A DNA stretch of 64,000 nt from contig NZ_JAOCQF010000001.1 in the NCBI RefSeq assembly GCF_025380365.1, positions 496,001-560,000 on the forward strand, read 5' to 3'. The notes beneath the pieces were generated by a model. That model did not search any database. It was not told the origin of the DNA and saw only the letters and a program-made list of their open reading frames with translations. The stretch's first letter is position 1; each line of letters opens with the position of its first letter. This stretch comes from Albidovulum sediminis (GTDB lineage Bacteria; Pseudomonadota; Alphaproteobacteria; Rhodobacterales; Rhodobacteraceae). A program made the translations under genes and the position numbers. Below, one piece after another: positions 35,465 through 45,862 of the stretch.

Positions 35465-36253
35465 TCAGAGGTTTTCCGCCTGCGGCATGCCCAGGACGTG
35501 GTAGCCGCCGTCGACCCGGATGATCTCGCCCGTGGTGCAGACGCCGAAGTCGGAACAGAGATAGACCGCGGTGCCGCCGATCGCCTCAAGCGTCGCGTTG
35601 GCGCGCAGGGGTGCGTTCGCCTCGGTATGGCGGAAGGTCGCGCGCGCCCCGCCGATGGCCGCGCCGGCAAGCGTCTTCATCGGGCCGGGCGAGATCGCGT
35701 TGACGCGGATCTTCTGCGGGCCGAGGTCGTTGGCGAGGTAGCGTGTGGCACTTTCCAGCGCCGCCTTGGCCACGCCCATCACGTTGTAGTTGGGCGTCAC
35801 CCGGTTCGAGCCGCCATAGGTCAGCGTGATCAGGCTGCCACCGTCCGGCATCAGGTCGGCCGCACGGCGCGCGACGTCGATGAAGGAATAGCAGGAGATC
35901 ACCAGAGAATTGCAGAAGTTGTCCCGGCTGGTGTTGATGAAACGGCCGGTCAGCTCGTTCTTGTCCGAGAAGGCGATGGCGTGGACGAGGAAATCCATCG
36001 TGCCCCAGCGATCCTTCAGCGCGCCGAAGCAGGCCGCAAGGCTTGCGTCGTCGGTCACGTCGACATCGACCAGGAAATCCGACCCGACCGAGGCGGCAAG
36101 CGGTTCCACCCGTTTCCCGAACGCCTCGCCCTGGTAGGAGAAGGCAAGCTCTGCGCCCTCTGCCGCAAGCGCCGAGGCGATGCCCCAGGCGATGGACCGC
36201 TCGTTCGCGACGCCCATCACCAGACCGCGCTTTCCCGTCATCAGTCCTGCCAT
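35465..36253 (-). CDS. fabI: Enoyl-[acyl-carrier-protein] reductase (NADH), FabI
   Basis: Last reduction of each fatty-acid elongation cycle; cytosolic tetramer, target of triclosan-type inhibitors. The 262 residues show the FabI-type SDR signature: nucleotide loop GVANERSIAWGIA, SYQGEA, catalytic Tyr-x6-Lys in YNVMGVAKAALE, and substrate loop SPGPMKTLAGAAI. Six bases after fabB on the same strand, in the fabA-fabB-fabI order characteristic of this group. Confidence 0.97.
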   Translation of the reverse strand: MAGLMTGKRGLVMGVANERSIAWGIASALAAEGAELAFSYQGEAFGKRVEPLAASVGSDFLVDVDVTDDASLAACFGALKDRWGTMDFLVHAIAFSDKNELTGRFINTSRDNFCNSLVISCYSFIDVARRAADLMPDGGSLITLTYGGSNRVTPNYNVMGVAKAALESATRYLANDLGPQKIRVNAISPGPMKTLAGAAIGGARATFRHTEANAPLRANATLEAIGGTAVYLCSDFGVCTTGEIIRVDGGYHVLGMPQAENL

Positions 36254-36259
36254 GTCAGG

Positions 36260-37489
36260 TCACCCGAGATATTTGCTCATCACGAGGGTTGCGTTGGTCC
36301 CGCCGAAGCCGAAGCTGTTGGAGAGCACGCTGTCGATCTCGACGCCGTCGCGCCGTTCCGTCACGATCTCGGACGGGTCGAGCGCGGGGTCGAGCGTGGT
36401 GATGTTGGCCGAGGCGGCGATGAAGCCCTTGTTCATCATGATCAGCGAATAGATCGCCTCGTGCACGCCGGTGGCGCCCAGCGAATGGCCGGTCAGCGAC
36501 TTCGTCGAGGCGACGGGGGGTGTGGTGCCCTTGCCAAAGACGCGGCGGATCGCCTCCATCTCGGTCACGTCGCCCACCGGGGTCGAGGTGCCGTGGCTGT
36601 TGATGTAGTCGATCCGGCGCCCCTCGGGCAGGGTCGCGACAGCCAGCCGCATCGACCGTTCGCCTCCTTCGCCGGACGGGGCCACCATGTCGTAGCCGTC
36701 CGAGGTGGCGCCATAGCCCGTGACCTCGCCGTAGATCTTCGCGCCGCGCGCAAGGGCGTGGTTCAGCTCCTCCAGCACCACGACGCCACCGCCGCCGGCG
36801 ATGACGAAGCCGTCGCGGGTCGCGTCATAGGTGCGCGAGGCCGTCGTCGGCGTGTCGTTGTACTTCGAGGACATCGCCCCCATCGCGTCGAAAAGGCACG
36901 ACAGCGTCCAGTCCAGCTCCTCGCCGCCGCCGGCGAAGACCACGTCCTGCTTGCCCATCTGGATCAGTTCGGTGCCGTTACCGATGCAATGCGCCGAGGT
37001 GGAGCAGGCCGAGGTGATGGAATAGTTCACGCCCTTGATCTTGAACGGCGTGGCAAGGCAGGCGGAGTTGGTCGAGGACATGCAGCGGGTGACCATGAAG
37101 GGGCCCATCTTCTTCGGGCTGCCCTTGTTGATGACCGCGTCGAAGGCGACGAAGAAGTTCTTGGTCGACGGCCCGCCCGACCCCATGATGAGGCCGGTGC
37201 GGTCGTTCGACACCTCGGCCTCGGTCAGGCCGCTGTCGGCGATCGCCTGTTCCATGGCGATGAAGTTGAAGGCCGCGCCATCGCCCATGAAGCGCAGGTT
37301 GCGCTTGTCGATATGCTCCTCAAGCACGATCTGCGGCTTGCCGTGGACCTGGCAGCGGAATCCGTGTTCGGCGTATTCGGGGGCAAAGACGATGCCCGAG
37401 CGGCCCGCCCGAAGCGAGGCCTCGACCTCGGCGGCGTTGTTGCCGATGGGCGAGACGATCCCGATCCCGGTGATGACGACGCGGCGCAT
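36260..37489 (-). CDS. fabB: 3-oxoacyl-[acyl-carrier-protein] synthase I, FabB
   Basis: Condensing enzyme needed with FabA for unsaturated fatty acid synthesis. The 409 residues contain the catalytic triad of KAS I: Cys in [11 protein letters not shown], His in [11 protein letters not shown], His in [11 protein letters not shown], and the C-terminal [10 protein letters not shown] loop. The HH-C type active site and pairing with fabA support FabB rather than FabF. Lies between fabA and fabI. Confidence 0.96.
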   Translation of the reverse strand: MRRVVITGIGIVSPIGNNAAEVEASLRAGRSGIVFAPEYAEHGFRCQVHGKPQIVLEEHIDKRNLRFMGDGAAFNFIAMEQAIADSGLTEAEVSNDRTGLIMGSGGPSTKNFFVAFDAVINKGSPKKMGPFMVTRCMSSTNSACLATPFKIKGVNYSITSACSTSAHCIGNGTELIQMGKQDVVFAGGGEELDWTLSCLFDAMGAMSSKYNDTPTTASRTYDATRDGFVIAGGGGVVVLEELNHALARGAKIYGEVTGYGATSDGYDMVAPSGEGGERSMRLAVATLPEGRRIDYINSHGTSTPVGDVTEMEAIRRVFGKGTTPPVASTKSLTGHSLGATGVHEAIYSLIMMNKGFIAASANITTLDPALDPSEIVTERRDGVEIDSVLSNSFGFGGTNATLVMSKYLG

Positions 37490-37599
37490 GTAGGCTCCCC
37501 TGAACTTCTTTCAGCCTGTGTAGGGCAGAGGGTGGCGGTGGGCAAGCGGTGACGCGCGCCCGGTGACCCGCGGGCAAGTCGCGCGCGGGCCGGCCGCGC

Positions 37600-38109
37600 T
37601 CAGTTGGCGCTGAGCGCCACCTTCATGTCCTTGACCTGGTAGATGACCTCTCCGTCCGCCTCGACGATGCCGTCGGCCACGCCCATGGTCAGCCGCCGGG
37701 TCTGGATCGCCTTGGTGAAATCGACCTTGTAGGTCAGCATCTTGCGGTCGGGGCGGACCATGCCGGTCAGCTTGACCTCGCCCACGCCGAGCGCGTAGCC
37801 GCGCCCCTCCCAGCCGCGCCAGCCGAGGTTGAAGCCGGTCAGCTGCCAGAGCCCGTCAAGGCCGAGGCAGCCGGGCATGATCGGGTTGCCGGGGAAGTGG
37901 CAGGCGAAGAACCACAGGTCGGGGCGGATGTCGAATTCGGCCACCACATGGCCCTTGCCGTGCAGCCCGCCGTCTTCCGAGATGTCGGTGATGCGGTCCA
38001 TCATCAGCATCGGCGGTTCGGGCAGTTGCGCGTTGCCCGGCCCGAACAGCTCTCCGCGCGCGCATTTCAGCAGGTCTTCGCGACCGAAGCTCCTCGGGTA
38101 TGGTGACAT
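37600..38109 (-). CDS. fabA: 3-hydroxyacyl-[acyl-carrier-protein] dehydratase/isomerase, FabA
   Basis: Dehydrates 3-hydroxydecanoyl-ACP and isomerises it to the cis-3 product, the entry point of unsaturated fatty acid synthesis. The 169 residues from ATG 38109 ([16 protein letters not shown]) match the usual length. Catalytic His in [14 protein letters not shown] and Asp in [11 protein letters not shown] are present. A longer in-frame start is possible but unsupported. Divergent from irr. Confidence 0.96.
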   Translation of the reverse strand: MSPYPRSFGREDLLKCARGELFGPGNAQLPEPPMLMMDRITDISEDGGLHGKGHVVAEFDIRPDLWFFACHFPGNPIMPGCLGLDGLWQLTGFNLGWRGWEGRGYALGVGEVKLTGMVRPDRKMLTYKVDFTKAIQTRRLTMGVADGIVEADGEVIYQVKDMKVALSAN

Positions 38110-38217
38110 CCGGTCAAGTCCCTGTCCGATCCATGTTTCCAACCCCTCTAGCACCGCCGCGCAAGGCCATGCAAGGTCGCTGGACAGGGGCGATGCGCCG
38201 GTTCCCGTCTGGAATGA

Positions 38218-38245
38218 TTGAAATTCGCATGCCTGTCGGTCTAAA
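38218..38245 (+). promoter_or_regulatory. Candidate sigma-70 promoter of irr
   Basis: TTGAAA at 38218-38223 and TCTAAA at 38240-38245 with a 16-base spacer, 28 bases before the irr start codon. This is the best -35/-10 pair in the fabA-irr gap; spacing is one base short of optimal. Confidence 0.35.
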
Positions 38246-38273
38246 TGGAGGCAGTCGAGGACGGGAGCGGCGA

Positions 38274-38690
38274 ATGGACGATATCGCGGTCGCGCGTGCG
38301 GAAAGCTGGCTGGCCGATGCGGGGCTGAGGCCCACGCGGCAGCGCCTTGCGCTGGCGACGCTGCTGGTCGGCGACGGAGAGCACCGGCACGTGACGGCCG
38401 AAAGCCTGCACGCCTCGGCCCGTCAGGCCGGCGAGGGGGTATCTCTGGCCACCGTCTACAACACGCTCCGCGCCTTCTGCGAGGCGGGGCTGATGGCCGA
38501 GATTACAGTCGACGGGTCGCGCAGCTATTTCGACACGCGGCTGGACGATCACCCGCATTTCTTCTGGGAAGAGACCTCGCAGCTTGTCGACGCCCCGAAA
38601 GAGGAGCTTGAGATCGCGCGCCTGCCCACGGCGCCGCAGGGCGGGGAGGTTTCTCGGGTGGATGTCGTGATCCGGCTCAGGCGGCGCTGA
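38274..38690 (+). CDS. irr: Iron response regulator Irr (Fur family)
   Basis: Heme-responsive repressor/activator of iron genes in alphaproteobacteria; 138 residues. The winged helix ([32 protein letters not shown]) is of the Fur family. The histidine patch [10 protein letters not shown] replaces the Fur metal sites as in Irr. No N-terminal heme motif is visible, as usual for Rhodobacterales Irr. The fabI-fabB-fabA/irr arrangement is conserved in this group. Its stop codon directly abuts the stop of the convergent DUF2238 gene. Confidence 0.9.
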   Translation: MDDIAVARAESWLADAGLRPTRQRLALATLLVGDGEHRHVTAESLHASARQAGEGVSLATVYNTLRAFCEAGLMAEITVDGSRSYFDTRLDDHPHFFWEETSQLVDAPKEELEIARLPTAPQGGEVSRVDVVIRLRRR

Positions 38691-39284
38691 TCAGCGCGGG
38701 TGCCTCAGGGCCAGTATCACGGCCGCAAGCGTCGCCCCCAGCGCGTTGAAGACCAGATCGAGCGCGGTGTTGTAGTAGCCGCCGACGTTGGTGTCGGCGA
38801 TGCCGAGGACGGCGACGAACTCGATGATCTCGTTCACCGAACCGAGCCCCATCGCCCCCAGTGCGGAATAGACCGGCAGCGTCCAGCCGCGCGCCGTGCC
38901 GGGGTGGTTGCGCTGCATCAGGTGCCAGAGCAGCCAGGCGGTGGTGCCGAAGCCGTAGGCGTGGACGACCTGGTCGTACTTGAGCAACCGCATCTCGCCG
39001 CTGCCGCCAAGCGGCAGGACGGTCAGGTTGTAAAGCACCGACCCATCCACCGGAACGCCGCCGCCGGCCATGTGCGCCAGCCCCCAGAGCGACAGCGCCC
39101 AGAGGAGCGCAGGCGGAAACTCCGCCCGCCGGATCGTCGCGCCCACCAGCGCGATCAGGCCGGCCATGGTGACGAGATACCAGATGAACTCGTGGTTGCC
39201 GATCGACAGGAACCAGGCCCCGAAACCGGCCGCATAGGCCAGCGTGAAGGCCAGGACCATCCATTCGCCGGCTCTTATCCGCAT
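38691..39284 (-). CDS. DUF2238/YjdF-like membrane protein
   Basis: 197-residue integral membrane protein with about six helices and the pattern KYDQVVHAYGFGTTAW...SVNEIIEFVAVLGIADTNVGGY...DLVFNALGA, characteristic of the DUF2238 family. Function unknown; conserved charged residues inside the membrane (Asp, His, Glu) suggest transport or metal binding. Sixteen bases after the gene upstream on the same strand. Confidence 0.8.
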   Translation of the reverse strand: MRIRAGEWMVLAFTLAYAAGFGAWFLSIGNHEFIWYLVTMAGLIALVGATIRRAEFPPALLWALSLWGLAHMAGGGVPVDGSVLYNLTVLPLGGSGEMRLLKYDQVVHAYGFGTTAWLLWHLMQRNHPGTARGWTLPVYSALGAMGLGSVNEIIEFVAVLGIADTNVGGYYNTALDLVFNALGATLAAVILALRHPR

Positions 39285-39300
39285 GCGGATGCCCCTTTCC

Positions 39301-40170
39301 TCAGAACCATTGCCCCGGCTCCATCAATCCCGCGTCCATCAGTTGCTGCGCCCGCCATTCGAAGCGGGCCGAGCGCGGCCAGACAAATCCCGTGACCGCG
39401 TGGCGCGAGGCCGGGTTGCGCCGCAACGCCTTGGCGGTGCGGAACGAGGCGATGGCGGCGGTCAGGTTGTGGTGCCACGGGCAGGCGAAGGTGTTCATTT
39501 CCTCGACCGACAGCCGGTGGTCGGGCAGGAGCCTGAGGCCCGGTTCGGTGCGGAAGAGCGCGATCCGGTCGATGCGCCGCCGCGTCCAGGGCACATGTTC
39601 CTCGAAGCGCCACTTCAGCCCGCCGAAAAGGTCGACCTGACGTTCCTGCTCGACCTCGGTCTCCTCGTCCCAGCGCGGCAGGGGGTAGTAGCCGGCGGTG
39701 TCGAACATCGCCTCCTCGACCGACACGCCCGAGGGCGCGCGGCCAAGATCGCCGGCGTAGAGGTCGACGACGGTGCAGAGCATCGCGCCGCGCCGTTCCT
39801 CGGTGTGGAAGGTCAGCATCTCGCCCACGCTGCGGGTCTCGGCGAAGGGGTAGAAAAGGTATTCGGCGTTGTAGCCGTAGTAGAGCCAGGTGCCCGGCGG
39901 GGCGGCGTCGATGACCGCGTTCACCGCCGCGGGCACCGCGCCTTCGGCCCGGGTGTCATGGCGGATCGCCCGCACGGTCGCGGCGAATTCATCGGGCAGG
40001 TCGATCCCCTCGGGCAGGAAGGCCAGCACCTGCCGGAAGCCCGCGGCGAGGTGGTGGCGCAGGGTCGAGGGCAGTTCCACCTCGTCCTCCGCGAAGAGGA
40101 GCGCGACCGGACCGCGCGCCAGAAGTGCGCGATCGCGGTTCAGGAAATGGGCAAGTCCCTGGGGTATCAT
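39301..40170 (-). CDS. Glycosyltransferase family 2-like protein (weak call)
   Basis: 289 residues. Near the N-terminus, EDEVELPSTLRHHLAAGFRQVLAF resembles the start of family 2-type glycosyltransferases (NEAxYLxEWxxHHxxxGF), but the usual aspartate cluster for sugar-nucleotide binding is not clear. The region TWLYYGYNAEYLFYPFAE occupies its place. No signal peptide or membrane helix is seen. It may be a degenerate transferase or a separate family. Confidence 0.6.
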   Translation of the reverse strand: MIPQGLAHFLNRDRALLARGPVALLFAEDEVELPSTLRHHLAAGFRQVLAFLPEGIDLPDEFAATVRAIRHDTRAEGAVPAAVNAVIDAAPPGTWLYYGYNAEYLFYPFAETRSVGEMLTFHTEERRGAMLCTVVDLYAGDLGRAPSGVSVEEAMFDTAGYYPLPRWDEETEVEQERQVDLFGGLKWRFEEHVPWTRRRIDRIALFRTEPGLRLLPDHRLSVEEMNTFACPWHHNLTAAIASFRTAKALRRNPASRHAVTGFVWPRSARFEWRAQQLMDAGLMEPGQWF

Positions 40171-40307
40171 GATGCTCCGATCCGCCTTTGCGCGCCAGAT
40201 TCCGGCATGCCGCGCGCCGTTGCAAGCCCCCGCGTGGGGTGCCCGGCATTGCGGGCGGGGGGCTTTGGCTGTAGGAAACGCCGGTCCGAAGCGCCGGGGC
40301 CCCCGCG

Positions 40308-41642
40308 ATGTCAGAACCGAAGAAGCTTTTCATCAAGACCTACGGCTGTCAGATGAACGTCTACGACAGCGAGCGCATGGCCGAGGCTCTGGGCGCGGAA
40401 GGCTATGTCACGACCGAGGTGGCCGAAGAGGCCGACATGGTGCTTCTGAACACCTGCCACATCCGCGAGAAGGCGGCCGAGAAGGTCTATTCCGACCTGG
40501 GCCGGCTGAAGCCCCTGAAGGCGGCGAAGCCCGACCTGAAGATCGGCGTCGCCGGCTGCGTCGCGCAGGCCGAGGGGGGCGAGATCCTGCGGCGGATGCC
40601 GCTGGTCGATCTGGTCGTCGGCCCGCAAAGCTACCACCGCCTGCCGGCGATGGCGAAGGCGGCGCTCAGGGGAGAGAAGCCGGTCGATACCGAGTTCCCC
40701 GAGGAGGACAAGTTCGACCACCTGCCCGACCGCCCGCGTGCGGCGGTGCGCCCGACCGCCTTCCTGACCGTGCAGGAGGGCTGCGACAAGTTCTGCGCCT
40801 TCTGCGTGGTGCCCTACACCCGTGGAGCCGAGGTCAGCCGTCCGGCCGCGCGCATCCTCGCCGAGGCGCGGGGGCTGGTGGAGAAGGGCGTGCGCGAGAT
40901 CACGCTGCTGGGCCAGAACGTCAATGCCTATCACGGCGCCGGGCCGGCCGATGCGGGCGGCGGCGACTGGTCGCTGGCGCGGCTGGTGCGGGCGTTGGCC
41001 CGGATCGACGGGCTTGAGCGCATCCGCTACACGACCTCGCACCCCAACGACATGACCGACGACCTGATCGCCGCGCATGGCGAGGAGGCAAAGCTGATGC
41101 CGTATCTGCACCTGCCGGTGCAGTCGGGGTCCGACCGCATCCTGAAGGCGATGGCGCGCAAGCACACGGCGGCCGACTACCTGCGCCTGATCGAGAAGAT
41201 CCGTGCCGCGCGCCCCGACATGATGATGTCGGGCGATTTCATCGTCGGCTTCCCCGGCGAGACGGAGGCGGATTTCGACGCGACGCTCGACCTGATCCGG
41301 GCGGTCGGCTACGGCATGGCCTATTCGTTCAAGTACTCCGCCCGCCCCGGCACGCCGGCCGCGGAAAAGGCGCCTGTCGCGGCCGATGTCGCCGATGCGC
41401 GGCTCCAGACGCTCCAGGCGCTGATCACCTCGCAGCAGCGCGCCGCGCAAGAGGCGATGGTCGGGCGCGAGGTCTCGGTCCTGTTCGAGAAGGCGGGCCG
41501 GCTGAAGGGGCAGATGGTGGGCAAGTCCGATTACCTGCACGCCGTGCACGTCAAGACCGACCTGCCCGCCGGAGCCATCGCGCGGGTGAGAATCGTTTCC
41601 TCCGCCCCGAACTCCCTGGCTGGCGAGGTTGCCGCGGCCTGA
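40308..41642 (+). CDS. miaB: tRNA-2-methylthio-N6-dimethylallyladenosine synthase MiaB
   Basis: Radical-SAM enzyme that adds a methylthio group to i6A37 of tRNAs. The 444 residues have an N-terminal cluster domain with three Cys ([30 protein letters not shown]), the radical-SAM motif CDKFCAFC at about 157-164, and a C-terminal TRAM domain ([21 protein letters not shown]). Full length. About 180 bases separate it from phoH; I see only weak sequence features there. Confidence 0.97.
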   Translation: MSEPKKLFIKTYGCQMNVYDSERMAEALGAEGYVTTEVAEEADMVLLNTCHIREKAAEKVYSDLGRLKPLKAAKPDLKIGVAGCVAQAEGGEILRRMPLVDLVVGPQSYHRLPAMAKAALRGEKPVDTEFPEEDKFDHLPDRPRAAVRPTAFLTVQEGCDKFCAFCVVPYTRGAEVSRPAARILAEARGLVEKGVREITLLGQNVNAYHGAGPADAGGGDWSLARLVRALARIDGLERIRYTTSHPNDMTDDLIAAHGEEAKLMPYLHLPVQSGSDRILKAMARKHTAADYLRLIEKIRAARPDMMMSGDFIVGFPGETEADFDATLDLIRAVGYGMAYSFKYSARPGTPAAEKAPVAADVADARLQTLQALITSQQRAAQEAMVGREVSVLFEKAGRLKGQMVGKSDYLHAVHVKTDLPAGAIARVRIVSSAPNSLAGEVAAA

Positions 41643-41822
41643 TCGGCGTCGCGAAAGTCCGCAGATCCCGCCGATTGGGCATGAAGCGGTGCATATGCGG
41701 CCGGCATGCCTCCGGCTTGATCGCTTTTGCGCAACAGTCCGCGATCCAAGGCCACAAGCCCTTGCGTGGCGCGCCAATGGGGGGCACCATTTCTGTATGG
41801 ACCCTCTCTCAAGGAGACACGT

Positions 41823-42842
41823 TTGGGCATCTCTGCCTTGACCCCCCCGCCGAGACCGGAAGATCTGCACGAGACGCTTCTGGAGTTTCCCGACAATCGA
41901 CTTCTGATCGACCTGTGCGGCGAGTTCGACCGCAACCTCGCCCAGATCGAACACCAGTTGGGGGTCCACATCCTGCGACGCGGCAATCACCTCGCGGTTG
42001 TCGGCGGGGCCGAGGGGCGGGGCAGGGCGGCGGCGGTGCTGCAAACGCTTTACGGTCGACTGGAAACCGGGCGCGGCATCGACGCGGGCGAGATCGACGC
42101 GGCGATCCGGATGGGGGACATGGGCATTCCCAATCCGCCAAGCCTTGACGAACAGCTCGAAATGTTCGCCGCTGGGCGGATGGAGATCCGCACCCGCAAG
42201 AAACAGGTCGAACCGCGCACCGAGGCGCAGAAGGCCTATGTGAAGAACCTATTCCAGCACGAGCTTGCCTTCGGCATCGGACCGGCGGGCACCGGCAAGA
42301 CCTATCTCGCCGTCGCCGTGGGTGTGACCATGTTGATCGGCGGGCATGTCGACAAGATGATCCTCAGCCGCCCGGCCGTCGAGGCGGGCGAGCGGCTGGG
42401 CTTCCTGCCCGGCGACATGAAGGAGAAGGTCGATCCCTACATGCAGCCGCTTTACGACGCGCTGAACGACTTTCTGCCCGCCAAGCAGGTGCAGAAGCTG
42501 ATGGAGGAGAAGCGGATCGAGATCGCGCCCTTGGCCTTCATGCGCGGCCGGACGCTCGCCAATGCCTTCGTCGTCCTCGACGAGGCGCAGAACGCCACCA
42601 CCATGCAGATGAAGATGTTCCTGACCCGCCTGGGCGAGGGCTCGCGCATGGTCGTGACCGGCGACCGCACGCAGGTGGACCTGCCGCGCGGCACCGCCTC
42701 GGGCCTGGCCGACGCCGAGCGCATTCTGGAGGGCGTGAGGGGCGTCAGCTTCAACTACTTCACCGCCAAGGATGTCGTGCGCCATCCCCTTGTCGCCCGC
42801 ATCATCGAGGCCTATGACCGCGACGATGGAGCCGCTGGTTGA
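41823..42842 (+). CDS. PhoH-like ATPase (YbeZ)
   Basis: Cytosolic ATPase associated with YbeY and RNA metabolism; 339 residues from a TTG start. AAGGAGA sits 5 bases before that TTG, a better fit than any ATG further upstream. Walker A is GPAGTGKT and Walker B FVVLDEAQN; the KH-like N-terminal part (HQLGVHILRRGNHLAVVG) precedes them. Followed by ybeY (17-base overlap), corC-like and lnt, the standard conserved order. Confidence 0.93.
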   Translation: MGISALTPPPRPEDLHETLLEFPDNRLLIDLCGEFDRNLAQIEHQLGVHILRRGNHLAVVGGAEGRGRAAAVLQTLYGRLETGRGIDAGEIDAAIRMGDMGIPNPPSLDEQLEMFAAGRMEIRTRKKQVEPRTEAQKAYVKNLFQHELAFGIGPAGTGKTYLAVAVGVTMLIGGHVDKMILSRPAVEAGERLGFLPGDMKEKVDPYMQPLYDALNDFLPAKQVQKLMEEKRIEIAPLAFMRGRTLANAFVVLDEAQNATTMQMKMFLTRLGEGSRMVVTGDRTQVDLPRGTASGLADAERILEGVRGVSFNYFTAKDVVRHPLVARIIEAYDRDDGAAG

Positions 42843-43332
42843 CACATTGATCGAGGACGCGCGCTGGGCCGCGTTCGGGCTGGAGGATCTGGCCGAGGCG
42901 GCGGCTGCCGCGACGCTGGCCGCCGCGGGCCTGCCCGCCGAGGGGTTCGAGATCAGCCTGCTGGGTTGCGACGACCGCCGGATCGCCGATCTGAACGCCG
43001 ATTTCCGCGGCAAGCCGCAGCCGACCAACGTGCTGTCCTGGCCTTCGGAGGAACGCGCGGCGGACACCGACGGGGCAAGACCCGCGCTGCCGCGGCCGGG
43101 GCCTGCCGGCATGCCCGAGGAACTGGGCGACATCGCCATCGCCTGGGAAACCTGCGAACGCGAGGCGGCAGAACAGGGCAAACCCCTGCGCGACCATGTC
43201 ACCCATCTTGTCGTTCACGGGACGCTGCACCTTCTGGGATACGATCACGTTCGCGATGGCGATGCCGCATTGATGGAGCGGACGGAAGTCCGCATACTTG
43301 AAGCCATGGGGCTCTCGAACCCATATGAGTGA
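42826..43332 (+). CDS. ybeY: rRNA maturation endoribonuclease YbeY
   Basis: Single-strand-specific metalloendonuclease for 16S rRNA maturation and ribosome quality control. The metal site HGTLHLLGYDH (H3 motif) is near residue 126, and FRGKPQPTNVLSWP is conserved. 168 residues from ATG 42826; an ATG at 42814 is a possible start. Both choices lie inside the end of phoH, so translation is coupled. Its end overlaps the next gene. Confidence 0.95.
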   Translation: MEPLVDTLIEDARWAAFGLEDLAEAAAAATLAAAGLPAEGFEISLLGCDDRRIADLNADFRGKPQPTNVLSWPSEERAADTDGARPALPRPGPAGMPEELGDIAIAWETCEREAAEQGKPLRDHVTHLVVHGTLHLLGYDHVRDGDAALMERTEVRILEAMGLSNPYE

Positions 43333-44254
43333 GCCGGGGCCGGATGGCCCTGCAATTCGGAAAGGACAGATGGGCGAATCCGCAGACGGGTCGCAGTTCG
43401 CAGACAGCGCTGACGACCCCGCAGACAGTAGCGCGCAGAAGGGCTTTTTCGGCCGGATCTTCAGCGCCCTCACCCCTTCGGAACCCGACAAGGACGAAGG
43501 CCCCGCCACCACAAAGGGCGAAACGCCGGCCGCACTTCCCGCGTTGCCGGGGATTGCGAACCTGCGCCGGTTGCGCGTCGACGACGTGGCGATTCCCAAG
43601 GTCGAGATCGTGGCGGTCCCGGTCACGATCAGCCTGACCGATCTTGTCGCGAAGTTCCGCGACAGCGGCTTTTCGCGCCTGCCGGTGTTCAAGGGCACGC
43701 TGGACAGCCCGCTCGGCATCATCCACCTCAAGGACCTAGCGCTGCAACAGGCGTTTTCGGATGCGAAACCGAAGTTCTCGCTCAGGAAACTGTTGCGGCC
43801 GCTGCTCTATGCGCCGCCCTCGATGCCGATCGGCGTGCTTCTCCAGAAGATGCAGAGCGAGCGGATCCACATGGCGCTTGTCATCGACGAATACGGCGGC
43901 GTCGACGGTCTCGTGACCATCGAGGACCTGATCGAGACGGTGATCGGCGAGATCGAGGACGAACACGACACCTCCGAATCGGGGCTCTGGACGCAGGAGA
44001 AGCCGGGGCAGTACCTGGTGCAGGCGCGCGCGCCGCTTGAGGAGTTCGAGGCAGAGATCGGCATGAAGCTTGCCGACGAGGAAGAGGGCGAGGAGATCGA
44101 CACGCTGGGCGGCCTTGTCTTCATGCTGACCGGGCGCATCCCCGCGCGGGGCGAGGTCGTGCCGCACGAAAGCGGGGCGGAGTTCGAGGTGGTGGACGCC
44201 GATCCGCGCCGGATCAAGCGGCTGCGCGTGCGGCTGCCGAAATCCCGGGGCTGA
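43325..44254 (+). CDS. CorC/HlyC-family CBS-domain protein
   Basis: 309 residues. After a variable acidic N-terminus (about 1-70), two CBS domains follow (VEIVAVPVTISLTDLVAKFRDSGFSRLPVF; IHMALVIDEYGGVDGLVTIEDLIE). A C-terminal CorC_HlyC domain comes last (GQYLVQARAPLEEFEAEIG). E. coli YbeX/CorC in the same position is linked to Mg/Co export and ribosome function. No membrane helices. The ATG at 43325 overlaps the ybeY stop by 8 bases. Confidence 0.92.
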   Translation: MSEPGPDGPAIRKGQMGESADGSQFADSADDPADSSAQKGFFGRIFSALTPSEPDKDEGPATTKGETPAALPALPGIANLRRLRVDDVAIPKVEIVAVPVTISLTDLVAKFRDSGFSRLPVFKGTLDSPLGIIHLKDLALQQAFSDAKPKFSLRKLLRPLLYAPPSMPIGVLLQKMQSERIHMALVIDEYGGVDGLVTIEDLIETVIGEIEDEHDTSESGLWTQEKPGQYLVQARAPLEEFEAEIGMKLADEEEGEEIDTLGGLVFMLTGRIPARGEVVPHESGAEFEVVDADPRRIKRLRVRLPKSRG

Positions 44255-44255
44255 A

Positions 44256-45776
44256 GTGCCGCTGATCCGCGCCTTCGCCCGCGCGGGCCGGCCCGGCCTG
44301 CGCCGGTTGGGCGCGATGGCCCTGCTCGGCGCCGGCGTGGCCGCGGGGCAGGCCCCCTTCGGCCTGTGGTGGCTTTCGCTCCCCGCGCTTGTCGTCCTGA
44401 CCGGGGCGGTCGCGGCGGAGGAGCGGCGCGCAGAGCGCCTCTGGCTCGCCTGGGCGGCAGGCACGGGCTATTTCGCGCTGTCGCTCTTCTGGATCGTCGA
44501 GCCGTTCCTGGTGGAGCCGGAAATCCACGGCTGGATGGCCCCTTTCGCCCTTTTCTTCATGTGCACGGGGATGGCGCTTTTCTGGGGGCTGGCCGGCTGG
44601 GTGGCGGGAATTGGCCGGTCGCGGGCCGGGCGGGCGGCGGGCTTTGCCCTCGGGCTGGCGCTCGGCGACCTCTTGCGCGGCTACGTTCTGACCGGGTTTC
44701 CCTGGGCGCTGCTGGGGCATGTCTGGATCGACACGCCGGTGGCGCAGGCCGCCGCCCTGATCGGCCCGGTCGGCCTGTCGCTGATGACCACGCTGGCGGC
44801 GGCGCTGCCGGCGCTGGGGCGCGACCGTGCGGGGCAGGTCCGGGCTTCTGCGGTGGCCCTGGCGGCCCTGGGCCTGGTCTGGGTCGCCGGCGATGCGCGT
44901 CTGAGCGCCGAGAGCCCCGCGCCCGAGCGACCCGTCCGCGTGCGCCTTGTCCAGCCCAATGCCGAGCAGTCGCTGAAATGGCAGGGCGAGATGTGGCGCG
45001 TCTTCCTCGAGCGTCAGATGACGCAGACGGCCGAACCCGCCGAGGCGCCGCTGGACCTGATCATCTGGCCGGAAACCGCGGTGCCCTACCTGCTGGAGGA
45101 TTCCTCTGCGCTGTTCCGGCAGATGGCGGCGGCCTCGGGCGGGGTGCCGATCGTGACCGGCATCCAGCGCGCCGAGGGCTCGCGCTATTTCAACAGCCTC
45201 GTCGCGCTCGACGGCGCGGGCGAGGTCGTGGCGCTGCACGACAAGGCGCATCTGGTGCCGTTCGGGGAATACATCCCCTTCGGCGACCTTCTGGTGCCCT
45301 TCGGCATCCGCGCCTTCGCCGCGCAGGAGGGGTTCGGATACACGCCGGGCGGGGGTCTGCGCACGCTCGACCTCGGGCGGGCGGGGCATGTGCTGCCGCT
45401 GATCTGCTACGAGGCGATCTTTCCCCAGGACCTGAACCGGGCCAAGGGCCGCGCCGACTGGATCCTCCAGATCACCAACGACGGCTGGTTCGGGGATGTC
45501 TCCGGCCCCTACCAGCACCTCGCCCAGACGCGGTTGCGCGCCATCGAACAGGGCCTGCCGGTGGTGCGCGTCGCCAATACCGGGGTCTCGGGCGTGATCG
45601 ACGCCGCGGGGCGGGTCGTCGCCACCATCCCGCTGAACAGCGTGGGCACGCTCGACATCTTGGTGCCTCCCGCGCGCCCGCGCCCGCCTTACGCCCGGAC
45701 GGGCGACGGGCCGATCGCGATCCTTATTCTTGCCGGCCTTCTGCTTCCGGTTGCGCGGCGGCGATTTGGCCGTTGA
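44256..45776 (+). CDS. lnt: Apolipoprotein N-acyltransferase
   Basis: Inner-membrane enzyme that adds the third acyl chain to lipoproteins. 506 residues from a GTG start two bases after the corC stop. About six N-terminal membrane helices precede a periplasmic nitrilase domain with Glu in IIWPETAVP, Lys in [12 protein letters not shown] and Cys in ICYEAIFP; a last helix ([16 protein letters not shown]) anchors the C-terminus. Confidence 0.95.
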   Translation: MPLIRAFARAGRPGLRRLGAMALLGAGVAAGQAPFGLWWLSLPALVVLTGAVAAEERRAERLWLAWAAGTGYFALSLFWIVEPFLVEPEIHGWMAPFALFFMCTGMALFWGLAGWVAGIGRSRAGRAAGFALGLALGDLLRGYVLTGFPWALLGHVWIDTPVAQAAALIGPVGLSLMTTLAAALPALGRDRAGQVRASAVALAALGLVWVAGDARLSAESPAPERPVRVRLVQPNAEQSLKWQGEMWRVFLERQMTQTAEPAEAPLDLIIWPETAVPYLLEDSSALFRQMAAASGGVPIVTGIQRAEGSRYFNSLVALDGAGEVVALHDKAHLVPFGEYIPFGDLLVPFGIRAFAAQEGFGYTPGGGLRTLDLGRAGHVLPLICYEAIFPQDLNRAKGRADWILQITNDGWFGDVSGPYQHLAQTRLRAIEQGLPVVRVANTGVSGVIDAAGRVVATIPLNSVGTLDILVPPARPRPPYARTGDGPIAILILAGLLLPVARRRFGR

Positions 45777-45811
45777 CCACGGGCCATGGTCCGGATAGTC
45801 AATCTCGTCGT

Positions 45812-45858
45812 ACCGTCACAACGGCTTCCTGGCGTGACGGGGTAACCCCAATGGAGCA
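45812..45858 (+). promoter_or_regulatory. SAM/SAH riboswitch of metK
   Basis: The sequence carries the conserved core of the SAM/SAH class described from Rhodobacterales. Stem P1 pairs CCGTCAC (45813-45819) with GTGACGG (45834-45840), and the loop holds AACGGCTTCCTGGC. The downstream GGAGC (45853-45857) can pair with GCTTCC in the loop to make a pseudoknot. GGAGC is also the metK Shine-Dalgarno sequence, 6 bases before ATG 45863, so ligand binding would block translation start. The element lies exactly where the class is known to occur. Confidence 0.92.
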
Positions 45859-45862
45859 CTTC

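Noticed and set aside
41643-41822. Small gene between miaB and phoH
   Set aside because: Short frames on both strands lack ribosome sites and protein-like composition; only the phoH ribosome site is convincing.
45851-45862. metK start at ATG 45851
   Set aside because: This ATG belongs to the riboswitch consensus and its following GGAG is the ribosome site for ATG 45863.
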